28,964 nt of DNA. Origin: Lachnospiraceae bacterium (GTDB taxonomy: Bacteria; Bacillota_A; Clostridia; Lachnospirales; Lachnospiraceae). A program made the translations under genes and the position numbers. Location: assembly GCA_017435025.1 (NCBI GenBank), contig JAFSFU010000107.1, forward strand, positions 1 through 28,964, written 5' to 3'. This document shows, piece after piece, positions 15,474-23,251 of this stretch. The notes beneath the pieces are model-generated. The model saw nothing but the letters and a program-made list of their open reading frames with translations. It was not told the DNA's origin and made no database searches. The first letter of the stretch is position 1. Every line of letters begins with the position of its first letter.

Positions 15474-16560
15474 AGATATATAGTTTTTCCTTTGCAATTT
15501 TTACAAAACCATGTTTTCCAACCGGCAGAAATTCACTGCACAACACACAAAATCCCTCGTGTTTATCTGTCTGTACCTTCACGCGGTAAACACCGCCCTC
15601 GAACGTGGACATGACTACTGACACCGGGATGCAGTTGCTCTCCTCTTTGTCACACCAGGAGCATTCTTCCGGACGGAAACGTAATTCCAGTGTACGCTCA
15701 GAACGAACCGTTGGCTGTGGATTTTCACTCGAATCCTTCTGTCTGAAGTACTGTCCCCATACTTCCATTCCACCGACTGCAACCACCGCCGTACTCTCAC
15801 CGCGTTTCACCATCTCAGCATTTCTAATGGAGTTTCCTGCGCCAAGCAAGCCGGCTACCATGGTTGTCTTCGGATGCATGTAACACATGGATGGAACATC
15901 ATTCTGGTCGATCACGCCATTGTTCATAACAATAATGCGATCCGCCATGGCAAATGCTTCTGACGGGTCATGGGTCACATGGAATACCGTCGTTTTTAAA
16001 GAATGGAACAGCTGTGCCATCTCCGTACGCATCTCGATACGAAGCTGAATATCCAGATTGCAAAGCGGCTCATCCAAAAGAACGATCGCAGGTTTTGTGA
16101 TCAAAGCTCTGGCAATGGCAACGCGCTGCTGCTGACCTCCGGAAAGCTCAGACGGGTACTGATCGATCAGACCTTCCAAGTGCAGCAGAGATACCACTTC
16201 ATTCAGTCGAAGCTCCATTTCATCTTTTTCTGTCTTCTTGATCTTCAGACCGTAGAGAATATTGTCGCGAGCAGTCATATGCGGCCAGAGAGCAAAGTCC
16301 TGAAACACCATATTGATATTTCTGCTCTCGGTCGGTGTCATAGTCTTCACACCGGAAACTTCCTTTCCATGGATACAGACTACACCGCCATCCAGCGGAA
16401 GAATTCCTGCAATAATGTTTAACAGGGTAGATTTTCCACAGCCCGATGGGCCCAGAACACTGATAATCTCTCCTTCCCGTACGGAAAGATTGACACCTTT
16501 TAAAACTTCCTTTTTTCCATAATGCTTTCTTACATCTTTTATCTCAAGAATATTCTCCAT
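15466..16560 (-). CDS. ABC transporter ATP-binding protein, FbpC/PotA type
   Basis: This 364-residue ATPase has Walker A GPSGCGKST at 37-45, signature LSGGQQQR, Walker B IVLLDEPLCNLD and switch VTHDPSEAFAMADR. A C-terminal TOBE-like regulatory domain covers about residues 235-364. This is the architecture of Fe(III), thiamine, spermidine and 2-aminoethylphosphonate importers. Its start follows the permease stop with no gap, and its stop overlaps the MBL start, so all are one operon. Confidence 0.92.
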   Translation of the reverse strand: MENILEIKDVRKHYGKKEVLKGVNLSVREGEIISVLGPSGCGKSTLLNIIAGILPLDGGVVCIHGKEVSGVKTMTPTESRNINMVFQDFALWPHMTARDNILYGLKIKKTEKDEMELRLNEVVSLLHLEGLIDQYPSELSGGQQQRVAIARALITKPAIVLLDEPLCNLDIQLRIEMRTEMAQLFHSLKTTVFHVTHDPSEAFAMADRIIVMNNGVIDQNDVPSMCYMHPKTTMVAGLLGAGNSIRNAEMVKRGESTAVVAVGGMEVWGQYFRQKDSSENPQPTVRSERTLELRFRPEECSWCDKEESNCIPVSVVMSTFEGGVYRVKVQTDKHEGFCVLCSEFLPVGKHGFVKIAKEKLYIYE

Positions 16561-18240
16561 TTACTTCCCTTTCTTACGTCCTGCGTTCAATACCACTTCC
16601 AGGATCAACATGATACTGATGATAAACGCCGCTCCAACTATGGTCGCTGCAGCTGCGAGACCAAATCGAAGATCATTATAGGCATCACTGATATACACCG
16701 GCAGTGTGCTGTAGTTCGGCGGATACAGAATCGTTGTGATTGCCAGATTAAAGACACTTCCTCCAAATGCTGCCAAGACTGCCGAAACCGTGCTGTCATG
16801 CAGCAGCGGCAGAAGAACCGTTTTCAGTCTGGTACCAAAACCTGCTCCTTGCACCTGCGCAGCAATCAGCAAGGATTTCGGAACCTTTGCCATACCGCCC
16901 ACCAGCACTCGGTTGATCAGAGGAATGGCCGCCGCCACACTGGCCAGCACCAAAATAGCCGGCTTTCCATACAAATGAAGTCCAATATTCGTCAGCCACT
17001 TCTGGTTCCATACAAAAATATATCCGATGCCCAAAACAACACCCGGAACTGCCATGGCAACCAGTGTCAGCATGTCAATTCCCTTCTTCAGCTTAAACTC
17101 AGAATAGGTGAGCACATATGCCACGCAAAAGCCTACCAGAATGCCGATGACTGCCGCACAGAGAGCCAGACTGAGGGAATGTTTCACACCTTCCATCAGT
17201 TTGCTGCCCGCCTGGAATACTTCCTGATAATTCTCCATGGTAAACATAAACTTTTCGATGCTGACCGAGCTGGAAAAGGACATGATCAGGTTTGAGCCCA
17301 CCGGAATACCTAAAGCAACTACATGGAACAGGCCCACAATAGCAGAAAGCAGTGTTGTCATTCCTTTTCCCAGCTTTCGTGGTGCAACATGTTCGGTACC
17401 ATTATCCAGAAAGTCAAATTTTTTATTGCCCATGGCAATTCCCTGAACGATCATCGCACCTACGATCATCACCATTAAATAGGTAGACAGAACACCTGCC
17501 ATATCAAAACGTACCGGAGATGAACAAATGGCACTGTAGATCGTATACGGCAGAGTCGGGAACGAATAAACCGCAGTAATCGTGGATGACATGCCATAGT
17601 CACCAACTGTATCCATAAAGATCAGCATTGCCGCAGAACAGTATGCCGGAATACACAACGGCAGCTGTACATTCCACCACGCACGAAGCGGTGATGCTCC
17701 GTTCATTCTCGCAGCATACACCAATCGTTTCGGATACCATTCCATAGCATTTTTTATTGTCACATAAGCAAGCGGATATTTACAAAGGACCATAACCGTT
17801 ACCAGTCCCCAGAAGCTGAACACAAAGTCATTGACTCCGTCAATTCCTAGCCATGCTTTTGCGATTCCATTGCCTGCTGAAAAGTAAACCCAGCCCTGTG
17901 CCAAAATAAAAGATGGTACGATCATTAAGATCCAACTGACAACATCAATCAGCTTGGCTCCGGGAAATTCGTAATGTACACGCACATGGGCTAAAAAGGC
18001 CGCCAAAAGCAGACCCAAAATAGTTGTTCCGACACTCAGAGAAAGGGAATTCAGGAATGCTTTTTTCCAGAGCGGTCGTACAAACACTTCCAGAAGCAGG
18101 GAAAGATTTCCCAGGTTAAAACTATGAATGTCGAGATTCGGGCAAACGATCTGGATCAGTACTGCCGCCAGTGGCAGCAGTACCAAAAGAACCAGAATCG
18201 CCAATATACCGAAACCCGCCGCGTTATCTCTGTTTCTCAT
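16561..18240 (-). CDS. Fused double ABC permease, FbpB type
   Basis: This protein of about 559 residues has two homologous membrane halves, each with an EAA loop (WYPKRLVYAARMNGASPLRAW in the first, AKVPKSLLIAAQVQGAGFGT in the second). It supplies both permease subunits in one chain, as in Fe(III) and some phosphonate importers. I chose the ATG at 18240, 5 nt after a perfect GGAGG. An in-frame start at 18285 would overlap the lipoprotein gene and has no such site. The gap to the lipoprotein stop is 17 nt. Confidence 0.9.
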   Translation of the reverse strand: MRNRDNAAGFGILAILVLLVLLPLAAVLIQIVCPNLDIHSFNLGNLSLLLEVFVRPLWKKAFLNSLSLSVGTTILGLLLAAFLAHVRVHYEFPGAKLIDVVSWILMIVPSFILAQGWVYFSAGNGIAKAWLGIDGVNDFVFSFWGLVTVMVLCKYPLAYVTIKNAMEWYPKRLVYAARMNGASPLRAWWNVQLPLCIPAYCSAAMLIFMDTVGDYGMSSTITAVYSFPTLPYTIYSAICSSPVRFDMAGVLSTYLMVMIVGAMIVQGIAMGNKKFDFLDNGTEHVAPRKLGKGMTTLLSAIVGLFHVVALGIPVGSNLIMSFSSSVSIEKFMFTMENYQEVFQAGSKLMEGVKHSLSLALCAAVIGILVGFCVAYVLTYSEFKLKKGIDMLTLVAMAVPGVVLGIGYIFVWNQKWLTNIGLHLYGKPAILVLASVAAAIPLINRVLVGGMAKVPKSLLIAAQVQGAGFGTRLKTVLLPLLHDSTVSAVLAAFGGSVFNLAITTILYPPNYSTLPVYISDAYNDLRFGLAAAATIVGAAFIISIMLILEVVLNAGRKKGK

Positions 18241-18257
18241 GATAACCTCCGGCACAT

Positions 18258-19295
18258 TTACTGTGCGGACATATCCGCGAACCATGCCTTGATATCTGCT
18301 TCATTTTCTGCGCCGAATTCTACATCTGCAACTGCCAGTACCGCATTTGCATCGCGCTCTTCTTTTAATGTTACACCCTTCACAGACGGCTCAAAATAGC
18401 CTTCATCACCGGTGTTCACCAATGCCTGCTGTGTCTCTGGATCCAAAAGGAAATTCACAAACTCTTTTGCGATTTCCGGCTGGGTGGTTGCCGCACTGAT
18501 AGCCGCCACACGAGTGGAACCCGGCGCACCATTTTCCGGCCATACGATTGTGATTGGTTCACCGCTTGCCACCATATCATAAGCATTGGATTCCTGCAGC
18601 ATGGCAACGTTGATCTCACCACTAGCCAGAGCCTGTACCACCTGCGGGTTCTTCGGGAACACCTTTAATCCCTGGCTGAACATCGTAGTGAAATATTCCT
18701 TTCCGTCTTCCATTCCCATCTGATCCATAAAATAAGCTGCAAGTGGGTAAGCCGGAGCCGCAACGCCCGGATCTGCCATGCCCACTACATCTGCGTATTT
18801 TGCATCTGTCAGCTCTTCAAATGTCTTCGGTGCGTCCTCTTCACTGTAAACATCATTTCTATATACCAGAACACCTGCTGCATGAGCACCGGTTGGATAA
18901 AAGCACTGATTCTCCGGAACCAGAGCACTTGCAAAATCAGTCAGATGCTCTGCATTTTCCACTTCCAAACCTGTCATCAGGTCACCGTCTTTCGATAAAT
19001 TGTATACATCATACATAGAATCAATCCATACCACATCCCACTGCGGATTGCTTCTCTCTGCAGCGATACGGGACATAGTCTCCGCGCCATTTCCCACCAC
19101 CACTTCCACGTCGTAACCGGTTGCCTCTTTGAACATGTCCGGAATTACTGCATCAAAGTCATTTAAATAAACCACCAGAGGTTTTACCTGTGCACTCGTT
19201 GTCTCTGCAGCTTCCCCGGATCCGCATGCTGTCATCGCCATCATTGCTGCTGTACCAGTAAGAATCATAAATAGTTTTTTCCAATTGTGTTTCAT
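18258..19295 (-). CDS. ABC transporter substrate-binding lipoprotein, FbpA/PhnS-like
   Basis: This 345-residue extracellular lipoprotein has a lipobox with C24 (MAMTAC) after a Lys-rich start and hydrophobic core. The mature domain is of the Fe(III)/2-aminoethylphosphonate/thiamine binding class: LVVYLNDFDAVIPDMFKEATG, NPQWDVVWIDSMYD, YKDVVGMADPGV-like and FVNFLLDPETQQALV segments. Family members bind ferric ion, polyamine, thiamine or phosphonate, and I cannot pick one. It is the first gene of the operon and is preceded by a foldable leader. Confidence 0.87.
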   Translation of the reverse strand: MKHNWKKLFMILTGTAAMMAMTACGSGEAAETTSAQVKPLVVYLNDFDAVIPDMFKEATGYDVEVVVGNGAETMSRIAAERSNPQWDVVWIDSMYDVYNLSKDGDLMTGLEVENAEHLTDFASALVPENQCFYPTGAHAAGVLVYRNDVYSEEDAPKTFEELTDAKYADVVGMADPGVAAPAYPLAAYFMDQMGMEDGKEYFTTMFSQGLKVFPKNPQVVQALASGEINVAMLQESNAYDMVASGEPITIVWPENGAPGSTRVAAISAATTQPEIAKEFVNFLLDPETQQALVNTGDEGYFEPSVKGVTLKEERDANAVLAVADVEFGAENEADIKAWFADMSAQ

Positions 19296-19386
19296 GATCA
19301 GACTCTCCTTATTCTGTCTTTCGTAGTCATGTTGTTTCTTACATAATATCGCCTGCAGTGCAATATCATCTACGAGTCTGATTATA
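19296..19386 (-). promoter_or_regulatory. Structured leader and -10 box of the FbpA-like gene
   Basis: On the minus strand TATAAT (19386-19381) has no good -35 at 16-18 nt. Below it ATCAGACTC (19382-19374) can pair with GAGTCTGAT (19305-19297), which overlaps the GGAG ribosome site. Inside lie CGTAG/CTACG (19374-19370 with 19326-19322), a 7-bp hairpin ATATTGC/GCGATAT (19366-19360 with 19352-19346, one wobble) around CTGCAG, and a small ATGT/ACAT stem. Together they form a junction-like fold that would hide the RBS. Because the first strand overlaps the -10 box, the outer helix exists in RNA only if transcription starts further upstream. Confidence 0.4.
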
Positions 19387-19497
19387 GTTCCACTCTGTCA
19401 AAAACAAATTACCGCCCTGTAAAAAATGAGTAAAAATTATTTCAAATTTCTTTCTTACTTTTTGTCATGATATCCGAAAAAACTGTCATATTTTCGA

Positions 19498-19526
19498 TTG
19501 TAGAATTCTCTTCACAGTAGTATAAT
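19498..19526 (+). promoter_or_regulatory. Promoter of the MFS transporter gene
   Basis: TTGTAG (19498-19503), a 17-nt spacer and TATAAT (19521-19526) lie about 45 bp before the chosen start. The box overlaps an in-frame ATG at 19525, which argues that this upstream ATG is not the translation start. Confidence 0.7.
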
Positions 19527-19572
19527 GAAAGGCGGTAAAAGATTCCAATGTCTATTCCTGGAGGTAGTACAA

Positions 19573-20757
19573 ATGAAACTGAAAAAATCCGCATACAGTT
19601 ATGTCATGATGCTTGGACATCTCTGCGCAGACTTAGGCGGCGGCGCTCTTCCGGCAATTCTCCCGTTCCTGATCGCACAGAAAGGAATTACCTACACACA
19701 GGCGGCCGGTCTCACCTTCGCACTCAGCAGCATCGGTTCCGCAATCCAGCCGGTATTTGGCACTATGGCAGACAAAACATCTCGCCCGTGGCTCATGTCC
19801 CTGGGTATTTTTATGGCCGGATTCGGCGTATCCTGTCTGGGATTCTTAGATAGTTACTGGGCAATGTTCATCGCTGTTGCAATCACCGGTATCGGTGCAG
19901 CGCTCTTCCACCCGGACGGCGGCCGTATGGCCAACTATGTATCCGGCGAGAAAAAAGGAAAAGGCATCAGCCTGTTTTCCGTCGGCGGTAATATGGGCGG
20001 TGCTGTAGGTCCAATGCTGGCAGTCTTCGGTATCTCTATGATCGGTGATCTCCGCGGAGCTGCAATCCTCGCAATCCCGGTACTGGCTATGGCAGCGTTC
20101 ATGGTGACACAGCATGGTCGTATGGCAGAATTCGCTGCAGAAGGCATGAAGAAAACCAAAGCTGCGATCGCAGCCGGTCAGAAAGATGACTGGAAATCTT
20201 TCGGAAAACTTACCGGAGTTGTTTTCCTCCGCTCCACACTGAGCGTTGGTATGACCACCTTCATTCCGCTTTTCTGGATGAGCATCCTGATGCAGTCCGA
20301 GGAAGTATCCGGTTCTGTAACAACGATCATTTCCCTGTCCGGTGCTGCAGCAACACTGATCGGCGGCAGTCTGGCAGATAAATACGGTTTTAATAAGACC
20401 ATCCGCACCGGTCTGGTTATGGTAATCCCGTGTCTGATCGCTGTAACTTTATCCAGAAATGTGCTCTTATCCACTCTCCTTCTGATTCCGACAGCCATGT
20501 TCCTGAACTTCGCGTTCAGTCCATCTGTAGCTCTTGGACAGAAATTCGTGCCGAATCACCTTGGTCTGGCATCCGGTATCACTATGGGTCTGGCAAACAG
20601 CTTCGGCGGCGTAGTTTCCCCTATGCTCGGTAAAGTGGCTGATAATGCCGGTATCCCGGTAGTTATGTGGATCCTGGTTGCTCTGGCAGTCGTAGCATGC
20701 ATCGGTTCCTTCTTTGTTCCGGATGCACCGCCGGAGATTCATGCAGAAGAAGCATAA
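19573..20757 (+). CDS. MFS transporter, fosmidomycin-resistance (FsmR)-like
   Basis: This protein of about 394 residues has 12 predicted membrane segments. It opens with MLGHLCADLGGGALPAILPF, matching the H-x-D-x(n)-G-x-LP start of FsmR-like exporters, followed by GTMADKTSRPW as the loop 2-3 motif. Members export small anionic drugs or metabolites by proton antiport. The natural substrate here is unknown. The start is the ATG 8 nt after GGAGG. It is transcribed alone, between its own promoter and a bidirectional terminator. Confidence 0.85.
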   Translation: MKLKKSAYSYVMMLGHLCADLGGGALPAILPFLIAQKGITYTQAAGLTFALSSIGSAIQPVFGTMADKTSRPWLMSLGIFMAGFGVSCLGFLDSYWAMFIAVAITGIGAALFHPDGGRMANYVSGEKKGKGISLFSVGGNMGGAVGPMLAVFGISMIGDLRGAAILAIPVLAMAAFMVTQHGRMAEFAAEGMKKTKAAIAAGQKDDWKSFGKLTGVVFLRSTLSVGMTTFIPLFWMSILMQSEEVSGSVTTIISLSGAAATLIGGSLADKYGFNKTIRTGLVMVIPCLIAVTLSRNVLLSTLLLIPTAMFLNFAFSPSVALGQKFVPNHLGLASGITMGLANSFGGVVSPMLGKVADNAGIPVVMWILVALAVVACIGSFFVPDAPPEIHAEEA

Positions 20758-20788
20758 GTCTTGCAAAACACACAAAATTACGCATACA

Positions 20789-20824
20789 AAAAACGCCACT
20801 GGTCAATCGGCCAATGGCGTTTTT
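20789..20824. terminator. Bidirectional terminator between the MFS and DUF1292 genes
   Basis: AAAAACGCCACTGG (20789-20802) pairs with CCAATGGCGTTTTT (20811-20824) with one mismatch. The A and T tracts serve both convergent transcripts. Confidence 0.9.
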
Positions 20825-20834
20825 CTTTATTCTC

Positions 20835-21137
20835 TTATTCTTCGTCTCTTGCCTCTTCGAATGCCTCGATGATACCAGCAATTCTGTTGAACTCGTCATC
20901 GCTCTCGATATCGATCAGTTCAAACTCATCCTCGCCTGCCTCAGCGTACTCATAGATGTAGCCTTCCAGCTCGTCAGCTTTCTCCAGATCAAAGTCATCA
21001 TCTGCACCGACAACTACTGCAAGGTATTTCTTGCCTTCAATCTCATATAAACCTGTAACCAGGCACTCCTCGGACTCACCATCTTCAAAATCAAGGGAGA
21101 TAAAGTTTAACTCGCACTCAAGCTCTTTACAGTTCAT
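20835..21137 (-). CDS. DUF1292-family acidic protein
   Basis: This 100-residue, strongly acidic protein resembles the DUF1292 family (GLYEIEGKKYLAVVVGADDD, GYIYEYAEAGEDEFELIDI, EEFNRI-like end), small proteins of unknown function found across Clostridia and Bacilli. It has no signal peptide or membrane segment. AGGAGG precedes the ATG. It has its own promoter, whose -10 box overlaps the stop codon of the MATE gene. Confidence 0.88.
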   Translation of the reverse strand: MNCKELECELNFISLDFEDGESEECLVTGLYEIEGKKYLAVVVGADDDFDLEKADELEGYIYEYAEAGEDEFELIDIESDDEFNRIAGIIEAFEEARDEE

Positions 21138-21175
21138 AATTTCCTCCTAATAGAAATGAAATATTTATCTCTATT

Positions 21176-21205
21176 ATTATACCATACTCTGCGTTTTCTC
21201 CACAA
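21176..21205 (-). promoter_or_regulatory. Promoter of the DUF1292 gene inside the MATE 3' end
   Basis: On the minus strand TTGTGG (21205-21200), an 18-nt spacer and TATAAT (21181-21176) lie about 40 bp before the DUF1292 start. The TAA stop of the MATE gene is contained in the -10 hexamer. Confidence 0.6.
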
Positions 21206-22544
21206 GATGTTTCTTCTCAATATCTTTCATCACACGCAGATAAGATATTCCCAGGAACAATGCAGCGGCTACCCATGCAGCCGGATGGCAGAAACACGTC
21301 ATGGCAAAGCTTCCCATATAAATGGCAATCACCGCTGTCACAAGACGGGCAACCAGTTCTACCGTTCCGCCCATCATCGGCAGGAAACCATAACCACAGC
21401 CCTGCATGATATTACGGAACACAAAGATCGTGCTTAACGGTGCAAAGAATGCGGCACAGATATTCATATATGTACGGGACCACGGCATCATCACCGAAAG
21501 ATCCACATCGCCGGAGAAGAAAATACCAAGCGCTGGTTCCAGTACAATCGACACGATCACCGCAGCTGCGATACCGTACACAATGATCGCCCCCAAGGAA
21601 GCTCGCACACCGGCACGGATTCGCGGAATATCGCCCTTTCCGTAGTTCTGACCGCCATAAGTCGCAACTGCCTGCCCCATGGCCACCATGCCCTGCTCCA
21701 CCAACGCCTCCAGCTTCCCGGCAGCCGTGTATGCCGCAACCACCTCCGAGCCAAACCGGTTGACAGAAGACTGCATCACCAATCCGCCGGATGCAGTGAT
21801 TGCAAACTGAAATGCCATCGGAAGTCCCATGGAAAGCTGATGTTTTGAATCCTGCTTATGGACTCTCCACTGGTCCTTCTCCGGGGTCAGTTCCGGAACT
21901 TTCAGGAATATATAACCACCGCTTAAAATCGCGGAAACCGCCTGCGATACCACAGTTGCCCGGGCAGCTCCGACCACACCCATATCAAACACCAGAATGA
22001 ACAGCAAATCCAGGCCGATGTTTAAACAGGATGAAAAGACCAAAAAGAACAGGGGAACGCGACTGTTTCCCACTGCCCTTAGGAACGCTGAAAACAGATT
22101 ATAAAACATTGTTGCCGCCATTCCCAGGCTGATGGTCATAATGTATGCGTAAGAATACGGAAAAATATCCTCCGGCGTCTGCATGACCCCAAGAAGCGGG
22201 CGCATGATCAGCGAAAAAAATGTTGTCAGGATCATCGTTGACATCACCGCTAAAATAATACCGTTGGCCACACTCTGTTTTACTCCCAATTTGTCTCCTG
22301 CCCCAAACTTCTGGGATGTCAAAATGGAAAATCCAGAGGTGATGCCCTGGGCAAATCCATTGATCAGAAACATGATCGTTCCCGTAGAACCAACAGCCGC
22401 CAGCGCACTTGCGCCTACGAACCGCCCCACGATCACCGTATCTGCCATATTGTAAAATTGCTGGAACATATTGCCCACCAGCAGAGGCAATGTAAACTTT
22501 AAAAGGACCGGCAGCGGCCGGCCCTTCGTCATATCTAACTGCAT
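21177..22544 (-). CDS. MATE-family efflux transporter
   Basis: This protein of about 455 residues has 12 membrane segments and typical MATE features: PLPVLLKFTLPLLVGNMFQQFYNMADTVIVGRFVG at the start, NGFAQGITSGFSILTSQKFGA and, in the second half, GQAVATYGGQNYG. It is expected to export cationic compounds by sodium or proton antiport. I chose the ATG at 22544 (GGAG 9 nt upstream). An in-frame start at 22619 adds 25 residues unlike the family. It lies about 80 bp after the HD gene. Confidence 0.92.
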   Translation of the reverse strand: MQLDMTKGRPLPVLLKFTLPLLVGNMFQQFYNMADTVIVGRFVGASALAAVGSTGTIMFLINGFAQGITSGFSILTSQKFGAGDKLGVKQSVANGIILAVMSTMILTTFFSLIMRPLLGVMQTPEDIFPYSYAYIMTISLGMAATMFYNLFSAFLRAVGNSRVPLFFLVFSSCLNIGLDLLFILVFDMGVVGAARATVVSQAVSAILSGGYIFLKVPELTPEKDQWRVHKQDSKHQLSMGLPMAFQFAITASGGLVMQSSVNRFGSEVVAAYTAAGKLEALVEQGMVAMGQAVATYGGQNYGKGDIPRIRAGVRASLGAIIVYGIAAAVIVSIVLEPALGIFFSGDVDLSVMMPWSRTYMNICAAFFAPLSTIFVFRNIMQGCGYGFLPMMGGTVELVARLVTAVIAIYMGSFAMTCFCHPAAWVAAALFLGISYLRVMKDIEKKHLVEKTQSMV

Positions 22545-22623
22545 CGTTTTCACTCCGGAATCTGTAATACTAAAACCTACCGGGGCAACTATACCACGAA
22601 CTCCCTGGAAATTCAACATCGAT

Positions 22624-23226
22624 TTACAGCATTGCTTTCGCCGTGTCCACCACGCTGACCATATGATATTTAAGCAAAATGATCATTTCTTTCATTTCCG
22701 GATAATGCTCCACCGCCCGGTCAAACAGCGGATAAAACCACCGTTCTGTCTCTCGGATATAATCGATCATTCGGTCACGTCTAAATCCCACGGCCATTCC
22801 AGATACATTGTTGCATCGATCTAGTAATTTCACCATAATCGCGATCCGGTTCCCCGCAATCGCCTCATAATACGGAACATGATTTTCCGGGCCCAGATAA
22901 TAAGAGGAATCCTTTGTCAGGCATTTGACTGCCTCTCTGGCCGCCTCACTGACCGGAAGTTCTGCCGGATCTACACCACAATCCTCGCAGACATCGTGTA
23001 ACAGAGCCGCTGTCACCAGATCGTCCTCGTTCAGTCCCAATGCCAGCGCGTGACACGCAACTGTCAGAGGATGGTAAATATATGGAATATGCTCCTGTCC
23101 CTTGCGAAACTGACCTGCATGCCACTTTCTGGCCATCGGAAGAACGCGCAGAGTCTGTTCCATTCCATGCCGCTGCGCCCAGGACTCAATATATCGATAC
23201 ATGCTATCTGCGGTGAAGTATTCCAT
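22624..23226 (-). CDS. HD-domain hydrolase resembling small (p)ppGpp hydrolases
   Basis: This 200-residue protein has the metal-binding pattern of the SpoT/MESH1 hydrolase fold: ARKWHAGQFRKG (H36), YHP (H52), ALLHDVCEDC (H77, D78, E81, D82) and KLLDRCNN. No synthetase, TGS or ACT domain is present, so it would be a stand-alone hydrolase. The nucleotide substrate is inferred from the fold and other pyrophosphorylated substrates are possible. It starts 25 bp after the stop of the 617-residue protein gene. Confidence 0.78.
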   Translation of the reverse strand: MEYFTADSMYRYIESWAQRHGMEQTLRVLPMARKWHAGQFRKGQEHIPYIYHPLTVACHALALGLNEDDLVTAALLHDVCEDCGVDPAELPVSEAAREAVKCLTKDSSYYLGPENHVPYYEAIAGNRIAIMVKLLDRCNNVSGMAVGFRRDRMIDYIRETERWFYPLFDRAVEHYPEMKEMIILLKYHMVSVVDTAKAML

Positions 23227-23251
23227 AAGCCGTGCCTCCCATCGTGCCTGT

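Noticed and set aside
19296..19386. TPP riboswitch ahead of the FbpA/ThiB-like gene
   Set aside because: The conserved CUGAGA and ACCUGAU-type thi-box core is not present in the expected arrangement.
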